Below, piece by piece: positions 9,646 through 17,953 of a stretch of 18,278 bases of DNA. Source of the DNA: Tieghemiomyces parasiticus (lineage: Eukaryota > Kickxellomycota > Dimargaritomycetes > Dimargaritales > Dimargaritaceae); assembly GCA_027575765.1 (NCBI GenBank), contig JANBPT010000950.1:1-18278 (forward strand). The letters are read 5' to 3'. The position numbers and the translations under genes were made by a program. The notes beneath the pieces were generated by a model. It worked only from the letters and a program-made list of their open reading frames with translations, was not told the origin of the DNA and did no database searches. Position 1 is the first letter of the stretch; the number at the start of each line of letters is the position of its first letter.

Positions 9646-10185
9646 TTAATCATCGCGCTTCCAGTGGTTACCAGGGGGAGGGGAAGGGTTGCCGCCCGGA
9701 ATGACCTTGACCGGCTGTAGATTCTGGATGTACTTTGACTCGGCCCTGATGGCGGCAAGGTACCGCTCAACAAACTGTAGGCGATAGATGCCCAGGCCGA
9801 TATTCTCAACGGTACATTCGATACCCTTGTTATCAAGGTCGTCCTCGAATTCGTCCTGGGTGTACTTCTCGACCCTGTTGGCCGAGTAGACGCAGTTGCC
9901 GTTAGAGCAGCCGTTGTTAAGAGAGATACCGCCGGTAGGAATAACGGCCCGAGTAGTCGTGGTCGAGCTGGTTGTGGTCCGGGAAGTGGATTTGGTCGAC
10001 CCGGTTTTGGACTTGGAGGTGGTCTTGGTTGACACGGCTCGAGCCACCGGGAGCATCATGGTCGGCATGGTTCCAGTTACCGGGGTGGTCGTGGTTGAGA
10101 TTCCGTTGATGATGGCGGGGGCGGCGACTGCAGAATCGACAGCGGCAAGCGCGGCAACTAGGGTGGTGAAGGTGAGAAACTGCAT
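9646..10185 (-). CDS. Secreted protein with Thr/Ser-rich stalk and CX4CXY domain (paralogue A)
   Basis: 179 residues, no introns. I do not recognise a named family. Residues 1-21 form a signal peptide (MQFLTFTTLV then Ala-rich), with a likely cut after AVA, before APA. Residues about 30-80 are a low-complexity Thr/Ser/Lys stalk, a typical target for fungal O-mannosylation. The compact domain begins at C93-X4-C98-X-Y100. It continues with YTQDEFEDDLDNKGI (108-122), GIYRLQF (132-138), a predicted helix from about 141, and QPVKVIPGG (157-165), then a Pro/Gly-rich tail ending HWKRDD. The predicted order strand-helix-strand-strand-helix-strand resembles the peptidase-inhibitor I9 / subtilisin-propeptide fold; that is inference from pattern only. 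A third Cys at 124 is absent from the paralogue at 12544-12906. The open frame extends 14 codons upstream but only to a TTG; the ATG at 10183-10185 directly precedes the signal peptide and was chosen. It is likely secreted or cell-wall associated. Confidence 0.85.
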   Translation of the reverse strand: MQFLTFTTLVAALAAVDSAVAAPAIINGISTTTTPVTGTMPTMMLPVARAVSTKTTSKSKTGSTKSTSRTTTSSTTTTRAVIPTGGISLNNGCSNGNCVYSANRVEKYTQDEFEDDLDNKGIECTVENIGLGIYRLQFVERYLAAIRAESKYIQNLQPVKVIPGGNPSPPPGNHWKRDD

Positions 10186-10292
10186 GGTGACGGTGGAAAG
10201 CGACGGTCGGGTGAAAGAGGTGAACAATTGGTGGGCGAGATGTTGAAGGTGGAGGACATGTATGTTAGGGACGGCCGTCAGAAACGTGTGTC

Positions 10293-10300
10293 TTTATATG
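10293..10300 (-). promoter_or_regulatory. TATA box of secreted paralogue A
   Basis: On the minus strand the sequence reads CATATAAAGACAC, about 110 bases before the start codon at 10185. This predicts a leader of roughly 75-85 bases. Spacing and sequence are similar to the TATA box of the paralogous gene at 12544-12906. Confidence 0.5.
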
Positions 10301-12543
10301 GGTGGGCTGGCTCAAACCGGGGCTATCCACCAACCGCAAGGCCGGCGTGCCAAAGTTTTGCACTAGTGCCCACTCCACATGCCTCGTCCGCTTTCAATGG
10401 CGGGCCTGCTCGTATGGCTGGCCAGTTGCGCTAGCCTCTGTCGCACAATGTCCTTTGACCTTATTTTCCACCAAAGTTGTCAGCCATTCCAGACCAAACA
10501 TGGCTTGAGCAGGTCACCGCTGGTCAGCTTGGACTATCGTGTCAGACAAGGACGAGCCCTAAGATATAGATGACGGAGGCTAGATGTCTGTTTCATGGCT
10601 TGAATAGGACAACTGTGTCACTATCGGTGGCGGCCTCCGGCCACTTATATGCCGGCTAGACGGTCCTCTAAAGTCATCTGCCGTGTGGAAGTGGACAGGG
10701 CTCTGGCTCGCCGCGTTGAAGGTGCAGCTGGCTTTAGCAGGCTAGGGCTCTTGTGGAGCACTCGGTGGGAGCAAGGAACGAGAGTGTTCTCGTCGACGTC
10801 TACAGGTGGAGAGGGAATCCCTAACGAGTAGAGGTCGGAGGCTGTTTGTTCCACGAGACTGTATTGCTGTGGCTTTTTATGTCTTTCCCCTCCTTTGGGC
10901 AGAACAGGGCAGAGCCCCGTAGTCTGCCCCTTTTCCCTCAGCGTGCCCAGAGCGAGCCACCCTCGCCGCCCTTGCCGTCTGCCTTCCCCGGAGTGTATCG
11001 TTACCCACCGCCCATAGTACAGTCCTGCCCGCTTCCAACTAACAAGTGCCCGCCGTTTGGCTTCCAGGGTAGTCCGTGGGCCAGTCAGAGCACCCGACGT
11101 GATGGTGGTACGGAACCTCCTTTGCCGTTTCATCGGGCCAACGGCATAAGAAGGCTACCAGTAGGGCGACTGACGAGTCTTAGGGTGGAGGGGTCTCTTG
11201 GGGATCGACACTTGGTCCATAGGTGTGAGAATTGACCCGTTGGTTATACAGGCCGGTGCAGCCTAGCCTAGTGGGGGGGGCTAGCCTTCGACATGCTTGT
11301 AGCTAGGGCGCTCCTCAGGGTCAGTTGTACTCTAAACGTACGCACTTCAGGAACAGCTGGCTTGGTACCTACTCCAAATCACGATTGTGAATATGTGTGC
11401 ACCTGGCATCCGGTATGGTGTAGCATGGCTAATTAAAGCCTTCAACTGGTGACATGGTTCCTTGCACGGTCTTTGCAGGCACCTGCTGTTGCTTCATTCT
11501 GAATTGCCAGTAAACGGTGTCCTCAACTACCATTACCTCCGAACCATACGCTGCCATGATTAAAAACACCGGCGGCACGACGGGAATCTCGACCCTACCG
11601 TCCACGGTTGAGTAGCCGCAACATGATGGACCTGGTTGCACACGGTTCTCCCGGCTGAACTAATGGATGCTGTCCATGCCCTAGTTATAGGCGGAACCGC
11701 GGTTGCCGGGCTAGAAGGGCACTTGCTATCAATGGGTAAATCACCGCCTGCCGTTCACTACGCTGCGTGGGTGGCCCCTTGGCTTGACTCCCTCACTTCA
11801 GAATGCCACTATAGCCAGGAGGTATAGACCAACGTCTGGTCCGGACGGACGGTATGGCGGGCCGAACTGCAGAGGCCTGATGATGACCTGAAGGGGCAGG
11901 TGGTACTTACGCGCAGGTTTGACATTGGCCAACCCGGGCGATCCCAGTTAATTGAGACCACCTGACCAGCAGCCACGTGCTAGCAACTAGCTAAAAATCC
12001 GCCCTCTGCTATCCCAGGCGCGGTACGCAAGGGACAACGATAACTGCTGGCCCATGGACTGCAGTGCCATTCCTGTGTAGCTCTACACTGCTGATTACGG
12101 TTAAATGGACCACGGCCTCTTTGGCGCTATCCTGGCATTGACGGCCGCATCGGGTACTAATGGTCAGGGGCTGTCCACAACGCTGTATACAGCTGATTTC
12201 TTGCCTTTCTTAGGAACTCATACAGACCAGACCAAAAGACCGCTGGTCTGGAAGTGCTGCTAGAGTTATAGACGACCATACGTTCCATTAAACACGCCGG
12301 CCCATGGCTGGCTGACATCCAAGTGCATTTCAGAGGGGAGGTTATCCATTGGCAAACTTCTTTATTTGGCTGTGTTCTTCTGCAGTTTGAAGAGCCCCGA
12401 CGCCGTGGATTCTATGTAGCGGTGTAGAAGGCATCTAAAGCCCTGGTAATACGGTCCATCGGGATGTAATTTCCCTAAACAAACGGGGAGGGAGCTAGGG
12501 TTCATCAGCCCTGGGGACGGAGGAAGGAAGGGGGAGGGGTGCT
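10301..12543. other. Intergenic region between the two secreted-protein genes
   Basis: Apart from one low-confidence minus-strand ORF (10645-11133) I see no gene here. I looked for a third copy of the secreted family by its CX4CXY and HW signatures and did not find one. A G-run of seven to eight bases lies near 11272-11279. The segment must include the 3' end of the gene at 12544-12906, but no clear AATAAA is visible on that strand. Confidence 0.45.
10645..11133 (-). CDS. Hypothetical ORF, doubtful
   Basis: An ATG-started frame of 162 codons on the minus strand. The product is rich in Arg and Lys, with no signal peptide, membrane segment or motif that I recognise. The opposite strand over the same interval is also open (from a TTG), and that product is Pro/Ser-rich. 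Such paired open frames in a GC-moderate region are often chance. Only its length and ATG speak for it. Confidence 0.15.
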   Translation of the reverse strand: MKRQRRFRTTITSGALTGPRTTLEAKRRALVSWKRAGLYYGRWVTIHSGEGRRQGRRGWLALGTLREKGQTTGLCPVLPKGGERHKKPQQYSLVEQTASDLYSLGIPSPPVDVDENTLVPCSHRVLHKSPSLLKPAAPSTRRARALSTSTRQMTLEDRLAGI

Positions 12544-12906
12544 TTAGGGATACCAGTGGAAACCCCCGCGGACCATCTTTAGGCTGAGGTCAAGCTCGTT
12601 CGTGTTAGGATCAATCAGGCCCTGAACCGTGGGATCACTCAGGACCATGGCCAAAACGGCGGGCGTGGACTCGAACCTGTAGGTGCCGTCGTTCATTTTA
12701 AGGACTTCGGTCGGCTTGATACCCATAGAGTCGAAGTGGTCCTTGAATTCCGCCTGCGAGAAGTCCTGGTTGAGGGCGAGATTGTAGGTGCAGCTGGTCA
12801 AAGTACAGGCAACGTTGTTCACCGAGGTCAGGTCGGTGGTCGCGGGCGCAGCGATGACAGAGCTGGCGGCGGAAAGAAGGACAGTAAGGGCGGTGGTGAG
12901 CTGCAT
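12544..12906 (-). CDS. Small secreted CX4CXY protein (paralogue B)
   Basis: 120 residues, no introns, ATG at 12904-12906. Residues 1-19 form a signal peptide (MQLTTALTVLLSAAS, then VIA before APA). The mature part starts with a short linker and C34-X4-C39-X-Y41. It is followed by FSQAEFKDHFDSMGI (49-63), GTYRFES (74-80), a predicted helix from about 81, and a last strand SLKMVRGG ending in FHWYP. It aligns with the protein at 9646-10185 through the Cys pair, the [FY][ST]Q-X-EF-X-D-X2-D-X2-GI segment, the G-X-YR strand and the terminal HW. It lacks that protein's Thr-rich stalk and KRDD tail. The two are clearly diverged paralogues. Function is unknown; the fold pattern resembles I9-type protease inhibitors or propeptides, which is inference. 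One disulphide between C34 and C39 is likely. Confidence 0.85.
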   Translation of the reverse strand: MQLTTALTVLLSAASSVIAAPATTDLTSVNNVACTLTSCTYNLALNQDFSQAEFKDHFDSMGIKPTEVLKMNDGTYRFESTPAVLAMVLSDPTVQGLIDPNTNELDLSLKMVRGGFHWYP

Positions 12907-13034
12907 GGCGGTCGATTGGTGAGGGCGTTAGAGAGAATATTCGTGGTAATATAGTTGGGAGAGAGGCGGGTAATCGTAGGACTGGTATTGGATGGGTGGA
13001 ATGAAGTTAAGAAAAACCGGCGGACAGACGGGGT

Positions 13035-13044
13035 TTTTATATTC
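13035..13044 (-). promoter_or_regulatory. TATA box of secreted paralogue B
   Basis: The minus strand reads AATATAAAAACCCC about 130 bases upstream of the ATG at 12906. The leader between them is about 100 bases, close to the arrangement at the other member of the pair. Confidence 0.5.
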
Positions 13045-13049
13045 CAGCT

Positions 13050-15400
13050 ATCGCAGATGGCAAGCACACCCGCCCCTTCGGTCACCCGCTAGAAGCCGGT
13101 CCACCAACCGCCGGTTGACGGCGTAGCACAGGCACGGCTGGCCTCTCGCAACAACACAACGGTCCGTTTCGACCGGGTGCCGCTCTAGGGAACGCACCAC
13201 CTGACCAGCGGGTTAAAGTCGCTGGCTAGCGGCCAACAGCGAGGGCCCGTCGACCGGCGATGCCCTTTGGAACGTCAACCCAGCCAGAGTCCATTCGAGG
13301 AAGACGAACCTGGTGATACAGGATAACGCCGCCGCTTCCTCGATGGCGCGTCGCTCCAGCGTCGAGAGTGACCACCACCAGTGTCAGTAAGATACGCATT
13401 TGGCCATTCACAGAAGCCGACGGGCTGAAGGCAAAACCACGGCCGGCGGGAGTTCCAGTTCGGCTGTTGGTGAAGGATATTACTCCCTGTGCGCGGCAGT
13501 TCACCCACACGGCGGCAGCCGCTCACACCCACTCGTAAGTATCCGAGGCTCGGAGGATATCCACCGTTGGCCGGCCCATTGACCGCAGTCTACCCTACGG
13601 TGCCCAATTCCTTCCGGTGCATTAAACCTTTAGCCCTAGGTACAGGTTCCTCCGGCTCTTCAGCCACGTCGACACGCTCAACATGATGATATGAGGGCAG
13701 GCCTTATGAAGGCGGTTGCACAAGGCGCGGCCGTCGCTTGAGGGCGACACGTAGTCCCGCTGCAGAATAGAGGCATGTCCGCTCCTCCGCCGTCGGTAAT
13801 GGGAACGAGAGCGGTAGTACCTGACCGCCGGACTGCCACTAATACACGCAGGCTGTCTCGTCAAAGGCCAGCTGGATTGACTTCTGGTCAGTTTAATATT
13901 GTCCATTTCTAGACACGCTTGAACGGATGATTCCATACCCGTGAATGTCCCTGAGCAGCGGCGCGTATATCATAACTCCGCCGTCAGATGACGCGAAATA
14001 ACCCATTCGGACCTTTGAGTGGCTTAACAAGGGTGGATGTATACTTCACTGGGACCGCAATCAGCGTTCTAGTAGATCGAACGATGGAGTCAACAATTGA
14101 CCCATTTTTATTGCATCCCAGCTAGTGGTCGCTCTCTCATTACGAACCACTTCCCGTCGGTCCATCTCCTTATCAGATTTTTCTATAACGTCACCATGGC
14201 TCAGGAGGTTGCATGGTTGGCATGGAACATCGCCCATACCTGTAAGCCACGGCCCGATTACGTCGCCAAAGGCATTGCATAGCCCGGCCCAGTCCAGAAA
14301 CTCGGTGGGATATTCGCCAGGCATCAGCCGTGCCCTGACCAAGTACAGAGGGTGACGAAAAACAAAATGAGGGTCAAGGGCATTGGGCCAAGGCTTGCCC
14401 ACGGTTGCCTCGGCCTGTTGATGGCTATACTGGGCAGAAGGGGGGAGATCTCTACCGACTGGCGGCCTGTGTAAAATGGGGCGTGTCATCCGGCCTCCCG
14501 GTACCACCGTCGGTGACCTCGGATTCACTACGTTTCATAATCGCGCACCCTTTGGCGCCAGGTCCATCCGCCTTGAAAGTCTTCAGGATCGACTGGAAGG
14601 GAAATTCCCTATGCCGGTGCATTGGAATATCGGTAAAAGGCAACAAGGGGAGGGGTCTACTGCCCCCTTCTGAAATATGTCACCACACGGGGCTCCAAGC
14701 CGCCTGACGAGGCGTTGGGGGATGGAGGGAACGGTACCTGCCGCCATAGCTTGAGCGACTAGACGGCTCCCACACGGCTCCTGTGTCTTTCAACTGCCGC
14801 GCACAGTTTTGTATCGCTCACCGATGCCCTATCGGAGGGTGGGCAGTCAGCCATCTTTGGGCAGGGTGGGCGGAGAACAGCCTATGACCAGGCGAATCCC
14901 TATGTGTGATGCCGAGAGTAGTTGCGCAACTGCTCCCTCGGCCTTGACAACGATTCTAGACGAGCACGTAGCCAATAGCCTACAGGACGCGGGTTGTGAT
15001 TATTATTATCTTCCATGAGCACGTCCCTTGACTACTCCCGAGAATCATTCCGGCTGGGATTCATATAACAAACGGAGGCGGCATATACACCGCCGCCCCT
15101 ACGATTGGCGAGCCTCCGGTGGTATTTGTGTAACGACGGCGGCCCGGTGCACGGCAGCGGCAGGACCGGGCGGTCCAGCTAAAGTGTAGTACTGCTTTTC
15201 GGGCAGTCCACTGTGTACCACTGAGAGGCGGTTTTGACCGGAGCCTCCTCACTTGTCGATATGTGCATCAGGCCATATAGCACCCCTACTCAATATTGGG
15301 AGACAGACGCTGCCAGAACGGTCGGAAGGAATGAACAATTCGTGGGTCTCATGGCTGGCGAGGCAGCAATAGTGGTTTGACTGGGAATGCATCTGACATT
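13050..15400. other. Intergenic region with one doubtful ORF
   Basis: Mostly unstructured mixed-composition DNA. There is an isolated GTAAGT at 13535, but I could not connect it to an acceptor and a coding exon. The only frame worth naming is the minus-strand ORF at 14061-14489. No RNA gene or repeat array was seen. Confidence 0.45.
14061..14489 (-). CDS. Hypothetical ORF, possibly a gene relic
   Basis: 142 codons from an ATG at 14487-14489 to a TGA. The open frame continues upstream to 14528 but only to a GTG. The composition is balanced and more protein-like than most chance frames here, with hydrophobic and aromatic residues spread through the middle (for example FVFRHPLYLVRARL and FLDWAGLCNAFGDVIGPWL). 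There is no signal peptide and no family I recognise. A second minus-strand open frame (14452-14646) overlaps it in another phase, so a frameshifted older gene is possible. There is no splice or promoter support. Confidence 0.2.
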   Translation of the reverse strand: MTRPILHRPPVGRDLPPSAQYSHQQAEATVGKPWPNALDPHFVFRHPLYLVRARLMPGEYPTEFLDWAGLCNAFGDVIGPWLTGMGDVPCQPCNLLSHGDVIEKSDKEMDRREVVRNERATTSWDAIKMGQLLTPSFDLLER

Positions 15401-15653
15401 GTGCGTCTATGCCAGTGGCCTCTGGAAGCCTTGACCTGCCAATGCTATCACTCGATATGGACCACTCAAAACGCGGGGACTGCAGTATACTAAGAGCCAT
15501 TAAACCCTATCGTGTTTGGGAACGCAGTGGCAGCTCCCAATATAGCCTTGTTGCTTATTGCTGGAGCCCTTCTTTTATCATTTATCCTCATTCGACCGCT
15601 CTCCTAAAAGAGTGGGGGGTCAATTTCTGTCTATTATACATGCGTGGTGAAAA

Positions 15654-15902
15654 ATGGGACGCCGAAAGTCCCGCCACTTACCCACCAACTATCCCCTACC
15701 ACTCGTGTCTATATCTGGGTTTATTAAGTATCCATATACCTTTCGGTGCAAGTATGCAATTCCCAACCTCTGGGAGACGCCTTCCTACCTAATGGACTTC
15801 TACAAAAAAATTATTGTCCATCAAAATTTTACTCCCCGAAACCGGCACTACCTTGTGAGTCATTCCCCTATAAAAGGCCGACCAGTTAGGCATGACAAAT
15901 AA
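15654..15902 (+). CDS. Hypothetical ORF or orphan exon
   Basis: 82 codons from an ATG, with a stop codon (TGA) two codons upstream. Residues about 24-67 are protein-like (KYAIPNLWETPSYLMDFYKK, then HQNFTPRNRHYL) and end exactly at a donor-like GTGAGT at 15855. This could be one exon of a broken or unresolved gene. An overlapping frame (15409-15792) is also open from an ATG, which could reflect a frameshift. No family is recognised. Confidence 0.22.
   Translation: MGRRKSRHLPTNYPLPLVSISGFIKYPYTFRCKYAIPNLWETPSYLMDFYKKIIVHQNFTPRNRHYLVSHSPIKGRPVRHDK
15869..15877 (+). promoter_or_regulatory. TATA-box-like element
   Basis: TATAAAAGG is a near-perfect core TATA sequence. Transcription from it would start near 15900 and produce a long pyrimidine-rich leader up to the short ORFs at 16227 and 16247. 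It also overlaps the 3' part of the ORF at 15654-15902, so one of the two interpretations is probably wrong. Confidence 0.3.
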
Positions 15903-15982
15903 AGAACAAATCCCAATTTTACATGTTAAAGTAATTCATTCTCAAGTTAGTTCTTCACCCTTTATCGACCTTGTATCAAAGT

Positions 15983-16090
15983 GTCGCCCGTGTGCAATGC
16001 CGATCTCGTTACCAACCTTTCTCTGTGAAGCGTTGCCCCTGTGCACCTTCAAAGCCCGTCATCTTCTGTCGCAAAGAGTCGCCCGTGCGC
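15983..16090 (+). repeat. Three imperfect copies of a GTCGCCCGTGTGC-like motif
   Basis: Copies start at 15983 (GTCGCCCGTGTGC), 16032 (GTTGCCCCTGTGC) and 16078 (GTCGCCCGTGCGC), spaced 49 and 46 bases apart. The intervening sequence is not obviously conserved. They lie between the TATA-like element and the short ORFs. Whether this is a repeat or chance cannot be judged by eye. Confidence 0.3.
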
Positions 16091-16226
16091 GCCTACCTAA
16101 TTTTAATTATTGCTTACTACTCTTCTTTTATAAAATCCAAATAACCCATAAAAACAACCTATCCTATATCCCTTCCCCTACCCCTCTGCTCAGTCCTTTT
16201 CTTACTTTCCTCACCTTACCTTACCC

Positions 16227-16500
16227 ATGTTCCTACATCCCCTGCAATGTCCTATTCTAACGACATTCTGCCTGTCCGTCACGTGGACTCTGACCTCCCT
16301 TTTAACCCAAACACCACGCACGTTGGGGCTGCCCAAAACGACCTCACACCGCAATGCACAGGGCAGTAGCCGCCAACGACCTCACCCCACCTCCACGCAT
16401 GTACCTGGCTAGAACAATGACCAATTCCACCACCTAACCTTCCATGTCTTAAAAAAGCACCTCGGAAATCCGGTCCGCTCCTTTTTGAGTAAGACCAGCA
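16227..16500 (+). pseudogene. Possible relic of a coding sequence in three frames
   Basis: A pyrimidine-rich leader precedes two nearby ATGs (16227 and 16247). From 16247 a 40-codon frame runs to a TAG at 16367 (start MSYSNDILPVRHVDSDLPF). A second frame then carries ANDLTPPPRMYLARTM, and a third carries FHVLKKHLGNPVRSFLSKTS up to a TGA near 16507. Each piece looks more protein-like than chance sequence, but none continues, so successive frameshifts in an old gene are possible. AACGACCTCAC occurs twice, 38 bases apart, within it. Alternatively the 61-codon ORF at 16227-16412 is a small gene. No family is recognised. Confidence 0.2.
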
Positions 16501-16639
16501 CCATTTGATAGCCCTTGAAGCACTGGTAAACGCAGTATAGGTCGAAACCGTGTACATTGCGTAGTTATCGAGTTATATTAGTTTTTGTCATTATTTTTTA
16601 GAATATACTTACTCTTCATCGTGTTAAAAAGCGTGTGAA

Positions 16640-16760
16640 ATATTGTAAAGTCGACCCCAATCGGACAGCCGGTCCCACTTTCAAAAGAACCTCCGGGACG
16701 GAGTGGAGAGTTCAGAGAGATACAGTCGGACCAGGGCTGTCTGAATCTGTAACGCAAAGT
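16640..16760 (+). other. Group I intron core-like fragment
   Basis: GTTCAGAGA at 16710-16718 resembles the start of the conserved R element, and AGATACAGTC at 16718-16727 resembles the S element, of group I introns. They abut instead of being separated by P8, and the 5' strand of P7 (GACT) is missing. The upstream stretch (ACTTTCAAAAGAACC, then CTCCGGGACGGAG) could be a P5/P6-like hairpin. If real, this is a deleted, inactive copy. The similarity is from memory of the consensus and is modest. Confidence 0.3.
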
Positions 16761-17142
16761 TTGATAGGTTAGCTATTGACGGAGAAAACCTCTAAATAAA
16801 ATATATAACGTGCATTAATAAATGAGCTTAAAGGGATATTAATACTAGAAATTACTAACGGGACAGTGCCAACGGATGGCACTATGGGACAGGAATTGGG
16901 AATAAAGCTGCCGGGCCCTATGTTGCATACTTGGGCCCAGCTTATATACTATGACTATAATAAATGATTTGCGCTAATTAGTGGAGGGCCTGGCTGGCCC
17001 TCCGTCTCTTCCGGACCTCTCCCAGAGGTCGCCTGGTCTCTTTTCTTTCTTTTCTTTTGCTTCTTGTGTAGGCGCAGCCTACTACAGTTCTTCAAAGGGA
17101 GAAGCCATACTCGGCTTCACAACATGTGGTGCTAGGCCCTAG
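16664..17142. repeat. Cluster of short perfect GC-rich hairpins in AT-rich DNA
   Basis: Nine inverted repeats lie within 480 bases. They are 16664-16675 with 16728-16741 (12 pairs, two-base bulge), enclosing 16691-16703 (CTCCG-gga-CGGAG); 16865-16883 (AGTGCCA, five-base loop); 16905-16943 (AAGCT, GGGCCC and TATG paired across a three-base loop, with small bulges); 16983-17003 (GGAGGGCC, five-base loop); 17014-17030 (GACCTCT-ccc-AGAGGTC); 17068-17082 (GTAGGC-gca-GCCTAC); 17101-17118 (GAAGCC, six-base loop); 17132-17142 (CTAG-gcc-CTAG). The stems are GC-rich and the spacers AT-rich. This resembles the GC clusters and double-hairpin elements known from fungal mitochondrial DNA. Confidence 0.7.
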
Positions 17143-17341
17143 ACGGCGGTATTTGGTTGGGCTGTACATGACAACGGTCTGTGTCCAATGACAGGTCAAG
17201 GGGAAAATGACAAAAGGCGGGGTTGTTTACTAAAACTGTTAACATAAATAGTATGGGATCATTGCAGCGTCTAACTACTAGTAAAATAAAAATAGAATAA
17301 ATAAAATTGTACTGATAAAAATCAAGAAGTGAAAATTAACT

Positions 17342-17372
17342 GGCAAGCCCTTGCCTAACTGCACAGGCTTGC
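17342..17372. repeat. Hairpin with two alternative pairings
   Basis: GGCAAG at 17342-17347 pairs with CTTGCC at 17350-17355. Alternatively, GCAAGCC at 17343-17349 pairs with GGCTTGC at 17366-17372, followed by a T-run. The function is unknown; it belongs to the same hairpin-rich district. Confidence 0.5.
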
Positions 17373-17424
17373 TTTTATACTCGTGAGTGGGGGAAGGATC
17401 TACATCCCCCTGCATGCCACGCGT

Positions 17425-17468
17425 AACCTTAAACCTTGTTCCTGGCTTTCCCCCCCCCACAAGGGGTT
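17425..17468. repeat. Bulged hairpin with a C-run loop
   Basis: AACC (17425-17428) and CCTTGT (17434-17439) pair with ACAAGG (17459-17464) and GGTT (17465-17468), giving ten pairs with a five-base bulge. The loop contains a run of about nine C. No function is apparent. Confidence 0.45.
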
Positions 17469-17510
17469 AGCAGTTGTTTACGTTTTCCCCGTATTGGCGT
17501 GCCTGTTAGA

Positions 17511-17744
17511 TGCCTTCAAGAGGCAAAGCAGGTGTTGGCACCACAAACAAATGTGAAGGCTACCTAGATATTAGACACTAAGGTCAGATACTTCAGTAGC
17601 CTAATCACGATCTTGATAGGTGGGGAGGATGGGCTTCATTAAAGGTAGACATACTTGGGACAAGGAAAGTACAAATGAAACCAAGGGAAACTCAAAAGGG
17701 TTGCCTGGAGGCAAGGTAGGGGAAACACTCCCAGAACATAGAAG
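17511..17744 (+). repeat. Dispersed repeat, copy 1
   Basis: Two blocks recur near the right end of the window. The first, around 17511-17558, includes ACCACAAACAAATGTG at 17540. The second, at 17709-17744 (core AACACTCCCAGAACATAGAA), matches 18164-18199 at 34 of 36 positions. This copy is about 107 bases longer between the blocks than copy 2. It may be part of a transposable element; no coding domain is visible. Confidence 0.6.
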
Positions 17745-17918
17745 GGCAGAAGCGCTGACCTTAAATATTAGTTTGTCTTCAAGGGATCAAATCAGATACT
17801 TTTGGTTGCCTCAGTTATATAGGCTGGTAGAGAACTTTGGCAACCTCCAGGATGAAACATAAAATCCAAAAGTCTGAAACAACAAGAATAAAAAAGTATA
17901 AAACCCAAGTCATGAGAA

Positions 17919-17953
17919 ATCAGGCCCCTCATTGGTGGGAGAAATGGCCTGAT
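17919..17953. repeat. Inverted repeat between the two repeat copies
   Basis: ATCAGGCC at 17919-17926 is perfectly complementary to GGCCTGAT at 17946-17953, with a 19-base loop. It lies between the two repeat copies. Confidence 0.5.

Noticed and set aside
16279..16557. Minus-strand ATG frame of 92 codons, rich in Trp and Gly
   Set aside because: It looks like the antisense of a C-rich plus strand, and its composition is unlike a natural protein.
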